A DNA stretch of 64,000 bases from Strigamia acuminata (Eukaryota; Arthropoda; Chilopoda; Geophilomorpha; Linotaeniidae): positions 46,384,581 through 46,448,580 of the forward strand of contig OX442314.1 of the NCBI GenBank assembly GCA_949358305.1, written 5' to 3'. This document shows, piece by piece, positions 1-10,205 of this stretch. The translations under genes were made by a program, and so were the position numbers. The notes beneath the pieces were generated by a model, which did not search any database, was not told the DNA's origin, and was given only the letters and a program-made list of their open reading frames with translations. Position 1 is the stretch's first letter, and each line of letters opens with the position of its first letter.

Positions 1-2
1 AA

Positions 3-2459
3 TTGTCGGGGGGGGAAACTTATTCAGTATTAGATATGAATTCAGCCTTTAATCAACTGGAATTAGATGAGGAGAGTAAAATGTCATGTACGATTAACAC
101 GCATTTGGGCCTTTTCAGAGTAAATAGGTTGTTCTATGGAATTTCATCCGCTCCCGCTCTATTCCAACAAACGATGGACCAGTTGACCGCCAAGGTGAAC
201 AGCGCTCAGCCGTTTATCGATGATTCTGCCGTGACAGGTGTGACTAACTCAGTTCACCTGCAAAACTTGGATGTGCTCCTGTCGACATTCGGCGGAGCCG
301 GGCTTACTTTGAATCGCCGGAAGTGTCGCTTTATGCAACGGTCGATCCAGTTCCTAGGTTTGAATATTTCTAAACATGGTATTTCTCCCATAGATTCCAA
401 GCTCGCTCGGCTACGAGATGCTAAACGCCCCAGTGATGTCACTTCCTTGAAATCGTTCCTTGGTCTCATCAACTACTACGGTCGCTTTGTTGCAAATTTG
501 TCTACTCTGCTCGAACCGTTGTATCGTTTGACACGTGACGACGTCGAGTGGAAGTGGACAGAAGAGCACGAGTCCACCTGGAAAAAGGTTAAGGTTGCTG
601 TGTCCACTGAGTCGGCGTTGGCTCACTTTGATCAGTCTAAAAAATTGTTTTTGACAGTTGATGCTTCCCCGGTAGGCGTGGGAGCGTTCTTGTCGCACCT
701 CGATCCAGACGGTACTCACAGGCCAATTGCCTTTGCGAGTTCTCTTTTGTCGGCCGCGCAGAAGAACTACGCACAGATAGAGCGTGAGGGATTCGCCATT
801 ATTTATGGCATACGGAAATTCCATCACTACCTGTTTGGGCGTCGTTTCTTTCTGCGTACGGACCACAAACCCCTTGTCTCGATATTTGGAGAGAAAAAGG
901 GTTGTAACCAGATCGTGGCTGCACGACTGCATCGTTGGGCGGTATTTCTTTCCGCATATGATTTCATTATTGAACACGTGCCTGCTGTGGACAACGCCAT
1001 TGCCGATGGCTTGTCTCGTAATCCACAACCGAGTGTGGACAGCAAAGAAGATTTGGAAGTCGGCATTAACAAAATTTATTCTGCTTTCATTTCAGATTTC
1101 CCGATGACTGCTACTTCTCTGAAAGCTGCATATGCAGCCGACGAAGTATTGCAAGCTGTTTTGCGACATGTTCGCACCGGATGGGAATCACGCACGCCGG
1201 ACACCGCAGAATTTTACAAACATCGGGACTCGTTCTCAACCTTTGACGAATATTTATTTCTCTCCGACAGGTTGGTGATTCCGACAGCTGTTCGCCGTTC
1301 GGTGTTGGTCGAGCTCCACTCAGGTCATTACGGCATCGTCCGTACCAAATCGTTGGCGCGAGCCACGGTTTGGTGGCCTGGAATCGACGCAGACATCGAG
1401 CGCACAGTTAAGAGTTGCGACGTATGCCAGCGAAGCTTACCCGATCCACCCAAATCGAGCACCGTCAGTTGGCCAGTTTCCGACCAGGTGTGGGGCCGAG
1501 TACATTTGGACTTCGCCGGCCCGTTTCACAACTCGATGTTCCTGCTGGCAGTTGACGCCAAAACCAAGTGGTGCGAAGTGCGCAAGATGTCAACGACGAC
1601 CGCTGCCGCCACTATTGACGTGATCAAGTCCTGGTTCGAAAATCACGGTTTGCCACTGCATTTTCACACCGACAACGGACCACAGTTCACCTCGCAGGAA
1701 TTTCGCCAGTTCTTGGCGATAAATGGAATTCGTCACACTCTCTCACCGCCATACCATCCAGCTACAAATGGCGCGGTTGAGGGTTTTGTGAAGACTTTTA
1801 AAACCCAAATTGACAAATTTTTAACATTGAATTTTTCCTTGTCGGACGCCGTATCTCGCTTCATCGCATCGTATCGCTCGACGCCACACGCTACGACGAA
1901 AGTTTCACCAGCTGTCGCCTTCCTTCAGCGTGAGATGCGGACGCGCTTACATTTATTGAATCCACGACTTCTGCCAGATGTCGACCAAATTGACATTCCG
2001 CGCCGTTTTGAAGTTGGGGACCTCGTGTTCGCGCGGGATTATCGGGGTACTCCCAAGTGGATACCCGGTATCGTTAAAAAGAAAACTTCCTCGTCTACTT
2101 ACGATGTAGAAGTCGCTCTCGATGTTACGTGGAATCGGCACATTGACCAGTTGCGACGCCGCGCAGATCCGAGTTTGTTGCCACAAAATGGGGGGAAAGT
2201 TTGTACAAGTTCCCTCCTCCCTTTCTCGCTCACTTCTCAACCGACTGCACCGCCTGTGCCTGTGCCCGATCCGCCACGCACCATTCCACCTGTTGTTGCA
2301 CAACAGAATGTTGCTCCGACACACGCACCGCCACCGCCCGTTCGCGCGCCATCGCCACCTGCAATTGCTGGCTCGAGTGCTCCAGTTCCTCCAGCGCTTA
2401 GTCCTCGACCAGTCCGAAACAGGAAACAAACGGACTTTTATGGCTTCCCACCAAATTAA
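3..2459 (+). CDS. Gag-pol polyprotein, 5'-truncated by window edge (RT, RNase H, integrase)
   Basis: This is the C-terminal 818 residues of a Ty3/gypsy polyprotein of the Mag type, entering the window inside reverse transcriptase. RT motif A is visible as VLDMNSAF and the catalytic YxDD box appears as FIDD. RNase H follows (LTVDASPVGVG, then RTDHKP). Integrase has a HHCC zinc domain (HSGHYG to CDVCQ) and a core with DFAGPF, HTDNGPQF and a Glu in the NGAVEGF segment, giving D, D and E. The last roughly 90 residues are proline-rich, and no chromodomain is evident. The frame is open throughout. The only protein difference I noticed from the 57.7 kb copy is Thr to Met. The first residues are not a real start. 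Confidence 0.93.
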   Translation: MSGGETYSVLDMNSAFNQLELDEESKMSCTINTHLGLFRVNRLFYGISSAPALFQQTMDQLTAKVNSAQPFIDDSAVTGVTNSVHLQNLDVLLSTFGGAGLTLNRRKCRFMQRSIQFLGLNISKHGISPIDSKLARLRDAKRPSDVTSLKSFLGLINYYGRFVANLSTLLEPLYRLTRDDVEWKWTEEHESTWKKVKVAVSTESALAHFDQSKKLFLTVDASPVGVGAFLSHLDPDGTHRPIAFASSLLSAAQKNYAQIEREGFAIIYGIRKFHHYLFGRRFFLRTDHKPLVSIFGEKKGCNQIVAARLHRWAVFLSAYDFIIEHVPAVDNAIADGLSRNPQPSVDSKEDLEVGINKIYSAFISDFPMTATSLKAAYAADEVLQAVLRHVRTGWESRTPDTAEFYKHRDSFSTFDEYLFLSDRLVIPTAVRRSVLVELHSGHYGIVRTKSLARATVWWPGIDADIERTVKSCDVCQRSLPDPPKSSTVSWPVSDQVWGRVHLDFAGPFHNSMFLLAVDAKTKWCEVRKMSTTTAAATIDVIKSWFENHGLPLHFHTDNGPQFTSQEFRQFLAINGIRHTLSPPYHPATNGAVEGFVKTFKTQIDKFLTLNFSLSDAVSRFIASYRSTPHATTKVSPAVAFLQREMRTRLHLLNPRLLPDVDQIDIPRRFEVGDLVFARDYRGTPKWIPGIVKKKTSSSTYDVEVALDVTWNRHIDQLRRRADPSLLPQNGGKVCTSSLLPFSLTSQPTAPPVPVPDPPRTIPPVVAQQNVAPTHAPPPPVRAPSPPAIAGSSAPVPPALSPRPVRNRKQTDFYGFPPN

Positions 2460-2615
2460 TATTTGTGTATGTTTTTAAAATAATTAACTTCATTTTGTAT
2501 TTGTTTAAATTTCAACCATGTTTTTTATTAACTTTTATATACATGTGTTTAATGTAATTGTTTAAATCTTTCTTTGATTTGTGTAATTGGTGTTTCTCCC
2601 AATTTAAGGGGATGT

Positions 2616-2792
2616 TGGAGTGTCCTACTCCATAGGTCATCTTGACCAATCATAATGTTTCGGCGCTTTTAAGAGCAGCGCCACCTATCTGTTAAAATTT
2701 GAATAAACACTCTGTTAACTTTACTATGGCCGACATGTTGTACTTCTTGACCACAAACACAATCTTCAATCATCAAGCATAAATACACAACA
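2616..2792 (+). repeat. 3' LTR of Mag element (left copy)
   Basis: This 177-bp LTR starts TGGAGTGTCC and ends CACAACA. It looks identical to the LTRs at 26642-26818 and 57918-58094. It contains AATAAA-type A-rich sequence in its first half. It is followed by ACCGG, which matches the 5 bp preceding the 5' LTR at 26637-26641. Confidence 0.9.
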
Positions 2793-3072
2793 ACCGGGAT
2801 AAGCGCGAATCGCTTTTCAGCGAATTGTTTAATTAAATTGTTTATATATGTCGGCAATAGCTGCACGCCAGAGGAACGTGCACGCTACATGTATATCTGA
2901 CGTTTAGCCGACGGTTTTCAAAATGAAAGCCAATCGACGAAATAAAAGTTCTCAACTCGAAATAACGAGTTCGTAACTCGTTAAAACGAGTTGTGTAAAA
3001 CGACCCGATTCTGGCGGCCATAGATCGGCGGTGGAATCACGTTGTATTGTTATTATTATTATTATTTCCGTC

Positions 3073-3138
3073 GGGAAACTAAGCACTTTTTGGCCGCATA
3101 TGATCGCTTAAATGCGGCCACAAAGTGCTTAGTTTCCC
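3073..3138. repeat. Hairpin-forming inverted repeat 1
   Basis: The arm GGGAAACTAAGCACTTT continues into GGCCGCAT and is mirrored by ATGCGGCC and AAAGTGCTTAGTTTCCC. The stem is about 27 bp with one or two mismatches and a loop of about 11 bases. A related hairpin follows at 3230. Confidence 0.85.
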
Positions 3139-3229
3139 ATCGAAACTAGGCGCCGATCACCGACCGCATTCGATCGCAAGAACGCGGCCGGTGGTCAGCC
3201 AATTACCGGTGTTTGGTTCTGACGGGACA

Positions 3230-3283
3230 CTAAGCATTTTTTGGCCGCATATGATTGCTCAAATGCGGCCAAAAAGTGCTTAG
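3230..3283. repeat. Hairpin-forming inverted repeat 2
   Basis: This is a diverged sibling of the hairpin at 3073. Arm CTAAGCA then TTTTTTGGCCGCAT pairs with ATGCGGCCAAAAAGTGCTTAG, giving a stem of about 21 bp. The two hairpins lie about 155 bp apart in the same orientation, so a unit containing the hairpin was duplicated. Confidence 0.8.
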
Positions 3284-3804
3284 TTAAGTTAAATTCCTGA
3301 ATGTTATGGCACTGAAATTTCCTTAAATAGTAAATGATAAAGTGTTTGCTTTATTCATAATAACGCGGCATACGGTTGCCGTCGAAGCTGGGCAGGAAAG
3401 CCAAAAAAAATAGAGGAGTTGCTTTTATAAATTCGCGGTAATTCGCGGTAATTCGCGGTATTTCCTGTTCGTGCTAAATCGATTCGCGCTAAATCGATTT
3501 GCGGATAATCGATGTTCGAGCGCGAATTATTTTTTTTCGCGGTAAAGCGAGTTCGCTGAAAATTGATTCGCGGTAGATGTGCGGCCCCGAAAAACTGTCT
3601 TTCAAAATCCCAGCTTTAGGTTTTTTATTTTTCCTAATTTTTCCTGAGTATTATAAAAATATTCTAAAATTGATGTTATTTAATTTGTAAAAAATAAATC
3701 AGTCATGTTAAAAAAAAAATTTTAATTGTAATTTTTTTATTAAATATTTACAATTTTGGCATTTGATAAAAGTGAACGAAGTTAAGGTTAGCCGAGTAAC
3801 CACC

Positions 3805-4330
3805 ACAGATGTGTCAAATACGAGGTCAAATACTTGTAGTTGATTCTCACCAGCCGCCAGGGAAACCAGCGCATGCGCAGATGAAACCGCGCTTCAAGAT
3901 TTTCTCTGGCCTGGCCATCTATATAATCTGTGGCTCAACCACAGAAAACAAGGAAATTTGCTTAAGAGAGAACAAATCTTTATGTTTACGGTAGCCCAGA
4001 GGATCAATCAACGAATGATATGGTCTGTTTTACTGTCAGAATCTCGTTATCAATATTTCAAAATAATTATGCAAACTTGTAGTTCGTGTTCATGCATCAT
4101 TGCAAAATGTAAATGCCGCATTCATATTGGAATTGCGGGCTTGCAGTACAAGGTCATGAATGCAAATAAAATCATACAAAGAATATCGTGAAAAATAAAA
4201 AATAAAACCCAAATTAGGAATGGACCAGAGCTCTGTTTTGGTTCAACTGAGAGCAATCGAGTCATCAGTTTCTCCAGGGGTGGCCACGAGGAGGTACAGA
4301 GTTGGATTTTACACCCCCAATAAACCAACA
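3805..4330. repeat. Two pieces of interspersed repeats shared with 22-23 kb
   Basis: The reverse complement of 3805-3950 resembles 22810-22945 (shared GGGCTCAACCACAG-type block, AGATGGCCAGG, GAATCAACT). Positions 4086-4325 resemble 21960-22190 in direct orientation (shared GACCAGAGCTCT, GAGTTGGATTTTACACCCCC). Identity looks like 75-85 % by eye. No ORF of note. The opposite relative orientation at the two sites means these are two separate repeat families. Confidence 0.65.
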
Positions 4331-4993
4331 AAAATTTCGGTGTTCCGTTCTTCAAATGTCTTCAAATTTCTTCGAAACAGACGATAATCTGCAAAAACAT
4401 AATCAAAATGATTAAAAACATGAATACTCATAGATGCACATCGAAATAAGTGATGATTGAAACAAAGGAATGGTCACTCGAGTTGAAATTTGATCCCAAA
4501 TAGCGAGTGCGAACAAAGAAAAATGGTAAAGTTTACTTAAATCATTTTGTTCTTAAATCAATGGTTAAATATTACACAAAATGTCAAAATTAATCTAAAC
4601 AATTCATTAACCAACTAACCAAACCTTAAAATCAAATCCTAACAGAATTTTCCCCAGCGCGGACAACGAACAACACCATCAACTAGCTGAATGGAACTGA
4701 CTACGGGGTTTACAAACCTAAAAACAAAAATAAATACTCGCGGTAGAAAGAATCTTTAAGGCCGTCTCCATGGCTAGATACACAGAACCATTCTCCCACG
4801 AGAGACCAATCCTCGCTCATGATTGGCTACGCACGAAACGGAGACAATTTCAAAAAATCACCCGTTAAATTAATGATCACTTCGGTACAACGTTGTAAAA
4901 CGAAGTTCCGACGTGACCATTTGATTGACGTAGAAAACCTGTCGCGTCCTACTTGGCATAGGTTTAAATAGCGCTAACGTGTAATACTTTACC
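4331..4993. other. Non-coding stretch, nothing recognised
   Basis: This is AT-rich sequence without a supported ORF, RNA gene or repeat relation that I can see. The last 100 bases (4880-4980) become GC-richer and may belong to the flank of the probable LTR that follows. Confidence 0.5.
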
Positions 4994-5760
4994 TGTGATC
5001 AATTATGTAAATACCCAAATGAATACTAAATGTATGTAAATGAACAAGTAATTTATTCAATAGGCTTGAAGGCCTTAAAATACACTCAGTATAAAACTAG
5101 AGTCGACTTGGTCAGAGTCGAACAAAGGATTTCTCAAGATGGCGTCGTCAGTTCCGCGTGGTCGGCGGGACAATGGCGGCATCTCGAGTTGTCGTTAATT
5201 CGTCACGGATTCGTCGTTCACGGACGCGGTGGAATGCTCTTTCGAGTCTTCTATCCGTGCCTGTTGTCTAGGGTTTGGTTTAGCGTCGCAGAGGCCTCGT
5301 TTGGGAACTAGGGGTTCCTAACAAAGCACACGGACGCTTACTTCGGTGAATAATCGTATGGGCGATTATTCTGGGTGATTTCACAAGGGCTATTCGCTTG
5401 CTTTCGCCGGAATAGCTCTCAAGTGACTTCGTGAGAGTTACAGTTTGCACTTTACTCAGCGATCCTCGATCAATCCTAACTTGTACTTGAAGTTGGCCTG
5501 ACGGTGAGGTAGTTGCTGTGTTCTTGGTGTCGTTTGTGTAAGTTCTGTCTTTTAGGCGGGAAACACAGCCTTTTATGCAGTGGGGTGAAGGGCCGGCGAT
5601 CAGCCAATGGGGGCTGACCACCAGTCGCTTCCTTCCCCTCGGGGCACACACCTGCCATGGGGAGGTGGAGCCAACTCGGGGGGGAAGGACTCTCTAATCA
5701 TAGTGACTCAGAGGGCAAGTATCCGCCAGGGGGGGACACTTATCCAACTGGGTCACCACA
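4994..5760 (-). repeat. Probable solo LTR related to the Gypsy-B LTR family
   Basis: The block starts TGTGATCAATT and ends GGTCACCACA. The end mirrors the GATCACCACA end of the Gypsy-B LTR, and the internal organisation is similar (AT-rich part, then GC-rich CG-dense part). No gag or pol adjoins it. I could not find a convincing 4-bp target duplication (tacc against aacc), so the boundaries are uncertain. Confidence 0.4.
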
Positions 5761-5842
5761 AACCACCAAAGATTTTAACAATCATCATTCAGCTCATTTG
5801 CTTTAACGTCGACTCACAATTCAATCCACTCAATAATCAATA

Positions 5843-6169
5843 ATGAATAATCAAAGAATGTCAGACGATGAATCCAGCTTTGAAATGCAATGCGACGACG
5901 AGTACAGTATGGATGACGTTGACGATTATTACAAAACGAGTGTGAACGAATGCGAAATGGAAATAAATGCGGATTTCGAGCATTTTGATTTCGAGTGCCT
6001 ATCGACGGACAAAGTGGAAAAATTACTGAACGAGAGCGCCGTGGCGTTTGCCAACAAAATCTTTCAGCACCTCCGTACACCACGTGGAAACAAGCGTCAG
6101 CTACAAAACTCAAGTCATCACTCAATAGCGCTGTCATCTACACACAATCAAACACTAATCATGGATTAA
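5843..6169 (+). pseudogene. Gene fragment resembling the N-terminus of ariadne-2 E3 ligase
   Basis: This 108-aa ORF begins with an acidic stretch (DDVDDYY). It then has an FDFECLS block followed by a VEKLLNESAVAFANKI helix. From memory of the family this resembles the acidic N-terminus and UBA-like start of ariadne-2 RBR ubiquitin ligases (DxxDYY, then Y/F-x-F-x-CL, then a leucine-rich helix). The RING1-IBR-RING2 cysteines are completely absent. After residue 75 the similarity ends in Ser/Asn/His-rich tail and a stop that overlaps an AATAAA at 6168-6173. The likely reading is a captured or retro-transposed first-exon fragment between two solo LTRs. An alternative is an unrelated acidic small protein. 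The same ORF is preserved unchanged at 61145-61471. Confidence 0.45.
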
Positions 6170-6213
6170 TAAAGTTTAATTACTACAATTTTAAACATTA
6201 AAGTTTTTACAGT

Positions 6214-7880
6214 TGTGACAAATTAGCAATAGATGGCGCCACTAGTACTAGCGGCAAATTCAACCTCGAACTTCCTATTCTCCGCAGAAATAGTTCACAA
6301 ACATATTATTATGTTTGTTATGACTAAATGTAATCTAAATCGATAATATAAAGTTATATTATCAATATTCAATAAAGTAAAGCAGGTATTCTTGCTTTAT
6401 CGCGGATACATGACGAGAAACACAGTTTCGAACGTATTTCCGTTCTGTGTATCCATTTCCTGTCCCCGGTATCCAGTTCCGGTTTGTGCTAAAAGATTAG
6501 CATAATCCCAATTTGCATCTCCGTATCCACTTCCTGCGATACGAGATTGGTGGAACTTAATCCCACCGAGTATAAAACTCCCTGACAACAGGAAGTTAGT
6601 TAGTTCTTGATTTCTGGTTATTTGGTATGTTCCGCATGTCAAATAACTGTTTCTTACTCAGGGCATGGTTCTACCGAACCATGCATAGCATGGCTCTGCT
6701 GAGCCATGCAACCCCCGTCAACTGAAGACGAAGTTCGGACTGTTAATGTTTCCGTCAAACGGTCTTGCCGAGGAGAAAGCCTCCCGCATAAGTATCCTCG
6801 TGGTCGGACAATAGAATCACGTGTGATACCAAAGTATTTAGTAACCGTCAGTAGCACTGTTACTGCAAGAGATTGACTCCATCACTTGATGGTGCCAAAG
6901 CAGTCTGCATGCAAAACATGTAGTAACCGCCAGTAGCACTATGTGTTTGGGAAAGTTATATCTCTTCGGTGATGGTGCCAAAGCAGTCTACTTATGAGTA
7001 GTATCTCGGGTGATTAATTCTGTTGTGCAGAACTGCGGGCTATATCCCCCTGAGTACCAGTGCCGTCTCTCACCGCACTGTTATTTAGGGCACGCGCGAT
7101 ACTGTTCTGCTCGGCAAGGTGAACTTTGACGGCAATTGTGTGTTGCGATGTTTTAACCCTAATTTATTTTGTAGTTGATAATAAACATTAATTGTTTGAA
7201 CTTGACAACCAGTAAACAACCGAAGTAAGTCACGAGACTTATTTCACTGTATGACGAATCAAATTCGTAACAATAAATTGAATACAATTTATTGAGTTAA
7301 TTTATCAAACTCACAACCTCGCGAGTTAAATATAATTCGCAAGCGGAACCTTGGCGAATAAATGACTTCATTTATTCATTGCCAATTTCCAACCCTAGTT
7401 GTGGCGGTGCAGTTAAAAGTCAACCGCACCTCTCGGTTCGAACCAAGCAGCATTACACGGACCATTACACCGGATACGAACCAGGAACGCGAAGGAACGC
7501 GAAGGAACCAGTCTCACGATTACGGAGCGTCGACGGAAGCCGCGAGGACACAGCCAGCCCGGCTACGCATAGACGACATCTTTATCTCGGTCGAGCGGGC
7601 GTTTTGCCGTTCCCGAACCCAGGATCACCATTAACCGTAATCATACTATTTTAGGGCTGTTTCACAGCCAATTATTTGTATAGTTTAATTTGTAAATTAA
7701 CTTGCCAAATGTCGGCATTAGAATTTGTATAACTTTTAGGATTGATTATATTGTTTAGTAACAATAAATGTAGTGTTTTGAGAAACTTGTTGTCTTTATT
7801 TTATCTCGTATTATTCACTATTTCACGCGACTTATACCCGGTACTATCATGCGATAGGAGTTGTGGTCGTCACCGTCACA
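6214..7880 (+). repeat. Solo LTR, 1667 bp, relative of the Gypsy-C LTR
   Basis: The block starts TGTGACAAATTAG, ends CGTCACCGTCACA, and is bounded by a 4-bp duplication CAGT (6210-6213 and 7881-7884). Blocks match the reverse complement of the Gypsy-C LTR: the end, the GTTGTGGCGGTGCAG segment near 7398, and the paired GTATCC-AGTTCCGG segments near 6470. No internal region is present, so it is what LTR-LTR recombination leaves. Three 40-60 bp motifs containing GGTGCCAAAGCAGTCT recur near 6890 and 6970. Confidence 0.85.
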
Positions 7881-8089
7881 CAGTTCATTTACAACACATG
7901 GGGTTGACAGATTGTTGTAAAGGCTTTGAAAGTGTATAAAAATTGGAAATTAAGCGAGAGATTTAAGATTTATTTTATCAAGTAATACAAAAAGAAGAAA
8001 TCGAGCATTTTGAATTTAAAAATTATGAACGAGGTGAATTTTTTTCATTTTTTGTAAGCCCGGTTAAATGTTTTTTTTTTAATATCTCA

Positions 8090-8160
8090 TTTTAGTAACA
8101 GGAATAATCATTCAAATAACACTTGGGTGGCTTTTGAGCAGGTTTTGATTTCTGGATTAA
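8090..8160 (-). pseudogene. C2H2 zinc-finger remnant
   Basis: The minus strand keeps the linker-plus-finger pattern of the 9-10 kb gene (KPPKC, then DYSC) but is interrupted by stops. It is a decayed finger repeat at the downstream side of the zinc-finger cluster. Confidence 0.5.
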
Positions 8161-8235
8161 ACAAATCGAAGCAAAATTTTGAGTTAAAAACAAAAAGAAA
8201 ATGTCATTTGAAATCAAATTAGAAGAAAAAAAATC

Positions 8236-8860
8236 ATCTTTTAATTTTTATTTTTAACAAGTTTTGGGAAGAAATAATAAATTGAAAATGAAATGAGAAT
8301 AATATACAAGGGAAACGGCAGATTTTGTTTCGTGGAGAAAGAAATTAAAACAAGTTTCACTTTTCTTAAATTTGAGTTGAACACAAAATGAAATTTCAAA
8401 TACAGAACTTTCAATGCGTAAATAAATAAATCAATGCAGAAATATTAACACGTGTTCACAGTAAGCAGGATTCCATTCAACCTTATTTTATTACCAGGAA
8501 TATTTTCCACTGGGGAAAATTTTCGACCCGGTTGAAAAGAATTCTGATAAAAAATATTTATGCAATAGTTATTTTTAAAGATCAAACTGAAATGCATTAA
8601 TACACCAATAAAAACAGAAATTAAACAATTTTGAATTTAAGAATACAGGAATATGCACACAAATAGGACTTGAATTGTTTTTTCTCATATGGGTTAATAG
8701 ATGTTTATTTAAATCCTCAGTTCAAGTCAAAGAGGAGACACACAAATGGCAATTATATGGTTTTTTTCCAGTATGAATTTTTAAAGGAATTTTCAAATTC
8801 CCTTTTCGATTGCAAGATAAAAGACAAGTTTTTTGTGTGTCACTCTCCATAAAAAATTGG
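8236..8860. repeat. Diverged duplicate of 10830-11410
   Basis: Both blocks begin TTTAATTTTTATTTTT, continue ACAAGTTTTGGGAAGAAATAAT, share AAACGGCAGATTTTGTTTCGTG and GGATTCCATTCAACCTTATTTT, and end in broken fingers. They look like 3' flanks of duplicated zinc-finger genes, one on each side of the intact gene. Confidence 0.75.
8640..8850 (-). pseudogene. C2H2 zinc-finger pseudogene fragment
   Basis: The minus strand shows two or three degenerate fingers with recognisable pieces (HTGKKPYNCHLC, NKHLLTHM) separated by a stop and frame changes. It is a relic of a duplicated copy of the neighbouring 12-finger gene. The right duplicate of the window edge (63941-64000) contains its beginning. Confidence 0.7.
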
Positions 8861-9001
8861 AAACTAAACAAAAAATATATATGGTTTTGAATTGCGAATG
8901 AAAAAAATTAAAACAAATTTTTTGAATTGAAAACAAAAACAAATGTCATTTGAAATAAAATTAGAATTACAGAATTATAAACTTAATGAACAATATGACT
9001 A

Positions 9002-10024
9002 TTACTTTGTATGCGTTGTTAAATGTTTTTTCAAAGTATCATTTTGACTACTACAATAAACACACAAATGGCACTTGAATGGTTTTTCTCCAGTATGAGT
9101 TAATAAATGTTTCTTTAAATTTCCTCTTTCACTGCTGGAATAATCACATAGATGGCACTTGAAAGGTTTTTCTCCAGTATGGATTAATAAATGTCTTTTG
9201 AGACTTCCACTTTGTCTGCAGGAATAATCACACCAATGGCACTTAAATGGTTTTTCTCCAGTATGAATTGCAATGTGTTTTCTTAAATCTGAACTTTGAA
9301 TACAAGAATAATCACACAAGTGGCACTTGAATGGTTTTTCTCCAGTATGGATTAATAAATGTTGCTTTAAATGTCCACTTTGACTGCAGGAATGAGCACA
9401 CAAATGGCACTTGAATGGTTTTTCTCCAGTATGAATTGCAATATGTTTTCTTAAATCTGAACTTTGAATACAAGAATAATCACACAAGTGGCACTTGAAT
9501 GGTTTTTCTCCAGTGTGGATTAATAAATGTTGCTTTAAATATCCACTTTGACTGCAGGAATGAGCACACAAATGGCACTTGAATGGTTTTTCTCCAATAT
9601 GGATTAATAAATGTGTTTTTAAGGTCCCAGTTTGATTGCAACAATAATCACACAAATGGCACTTGAATGGTTTTTCTCCAGTGTGGGTTAATAAATGTCT
9701 TTTTAGATGTCCACTTTCACTGCTGCAATAATCACATAGATGGCACTTGAATAGTTTTTCTCCTGTGTGGATTAATAAATGTCTTTTTAGAGTTCTACTT
9801 TCTCTGCTGGAATGATCACACAAATGACACTCGAATGGTTTTTCTCCAGTATGAATTCTCATATGGACAATCATGCGTTGTTTAAACCGAAAGGAAAGTG
9901 AACATGTTTGACATTGGAAAGGCTTTTCACCAGTGTGTTTGAGCATGTGATGTTTCAAAAGACAATAATACGAACACGAATAGTCGCACAAATTGCAACT
10001 GTATTTTTGAAGTGTTCTCTCCAT
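9002..10024 (-). CDS. C2H2 zinc-finger protein, 12 fingers
   Basis: This 340-aa protein consists almost wholly of twelve classical C2H2 fingers joined by HTGEKPFKC linkers (one each HIGEKP and HTGEKL). No N-terminal ZAD, BTB or KRAB-type domain is present, so a DNA-binding nuclear protein is inferred with unknown target. An in-frame TGA four codons before the ATG fixes the start. A strong 3' splice site (long pyrimidine tract, ATTTTAG) sits at 10080-10081, so 10025-10079 is 5' UTR in the coding exon. Fingers 6-7 and 8-9 are a two-finger tandem duplication: fingers 7 and 9 are identical, and 6 and 8 differ by Tyr/His. All twelve fingers retain their Cys and His ligands. It is the only intact member of a cluster that extends to 19.75 kb. 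Confidence 0.9.
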   Translation of the reverse strand: MERTLQKYSCNLCDYSCSYYCLLKHHMLKHTGEKPFQCQTCSLSFRFKQRMIVHMRIHTGEKPFECHLCDHSSRESRTLKRHLLIHTGEKLFKCHLCDYCSSESGHLKRHLLTHTGEKPFKCHLCDYCCNQTGTLKTHLLIHIGEKPFKCHLCAHSCSQSGYLKQHLLIHTGEKPFKCHLCDYSCIQSSDLRKHIAIHTGEKPFKCHLCAHSCSQSGHLKQHLLIHTGEKPFKCHLCDYSCIQSSDLRKHIAIHTGEKPFKCHWCDYSCRQSGSLKRHLLIHTGEKPFKCHLCDYSSSERGNLKKHLLTHTGEKPFKCHLCVYCSSQNDTLKKHLTTHTK

Positions 10025-10079
10025 TTTTCACTTGAAGTTTTTAGCAGATGACTCCCGATGACGCTGAAATAAACTCGTT

Positions 10080-10205
10080 CTAAAATAAAAAAAAAAAAAA
10101 AAATTAACTTGTTTTCCTCACCGCTCAACAACCCTAGCTCTACTTTTCTGATCAATCTACTCGCCTTTCTCCACTCAAAAAAAAATAGTTAATTACTTTA
10201 CTAAC
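10080..10205 (-). other. Predicted 5'-UTR intron of the zinc-finger gene
   Basis: On the minus strand the donor reads CAG then GTTAGTAAAG at 10205. The acceptor is ATTTTAG at 10080-10081 after an unbroken T-run. The intron is 126 bp. The 5' exon lies upstream of 10206 and its beginning is not resolved. Confidence 0.55.

Larger units (their letters stand above)
1..2792 (+). mobile_element. Mag-like gypsy retrotransposon, 3' half
   Basis: The segment carries the 3' part of a gag-pol ORF, a purine tract just before the LTR, and a 177-bp 3' LTR. It is the same element as the one whose two ends lie at 26642 and 58094. The 5' part lies outside the window, so it cannot be seen whether this copy is also interrupted by other elements. 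Confidence 0.9.
2793..3581. mobile_element. Right part of non-autonomous element with repeated ends, split by Mag
   Basis: The Mag target site lies inside a repeat-rich segment. The right end (3430-3581) is an array of attcgcggta-like and aaatcgattcgcg-like units. Its reverse complement matches the array left of Mag at 26571-26641, including CCGCAAATCGATTTA. This suggests one element of about 0.9 kb with inverted subterminal arrays that Mag landed in. No coding capacity is seen. The family is not recognised. Confidence 0.5.
1..8699. repeat. Left copy of 8.7 kb direct duplication
   Basis: This block recurs at 55303-64000 in the same orientation, with offset 55302 up to about 6203 and 55301 after it. 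By eye I found substitutions at 1882 (C/T, Thr to Met in pol), 2574 (T/A) and 7437 (T/A), plus one T fewer in the 6203-6207 T-run of the right copy. Both copies run off the window, so the true repeat is longer. It includes ordinary flanking DNA as well as transposon sequence, so it is a segmental duplication or assembly duplication, not two element insertions. Confidence 0.95.

Noticed and set aside
411-1028. 205-codon frame on the minus strand inside Mag pol (also at 55713-56330)
   Set aside because: It is antisense to conserved RT and RNase H motifs and has no domain. A shadow of the coding strand.
5030-5311. 93-codon frame in the probable solo LTR
   Set aside because: No domain, lies in repeat sequence.
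7420-7460. Possible tRNA B box (GGTTCGAACC) in the solo LTR
   Set aside because: No A box at the right distance, no cloverleaf, and the base is variable between the two duplicate copies (7437).
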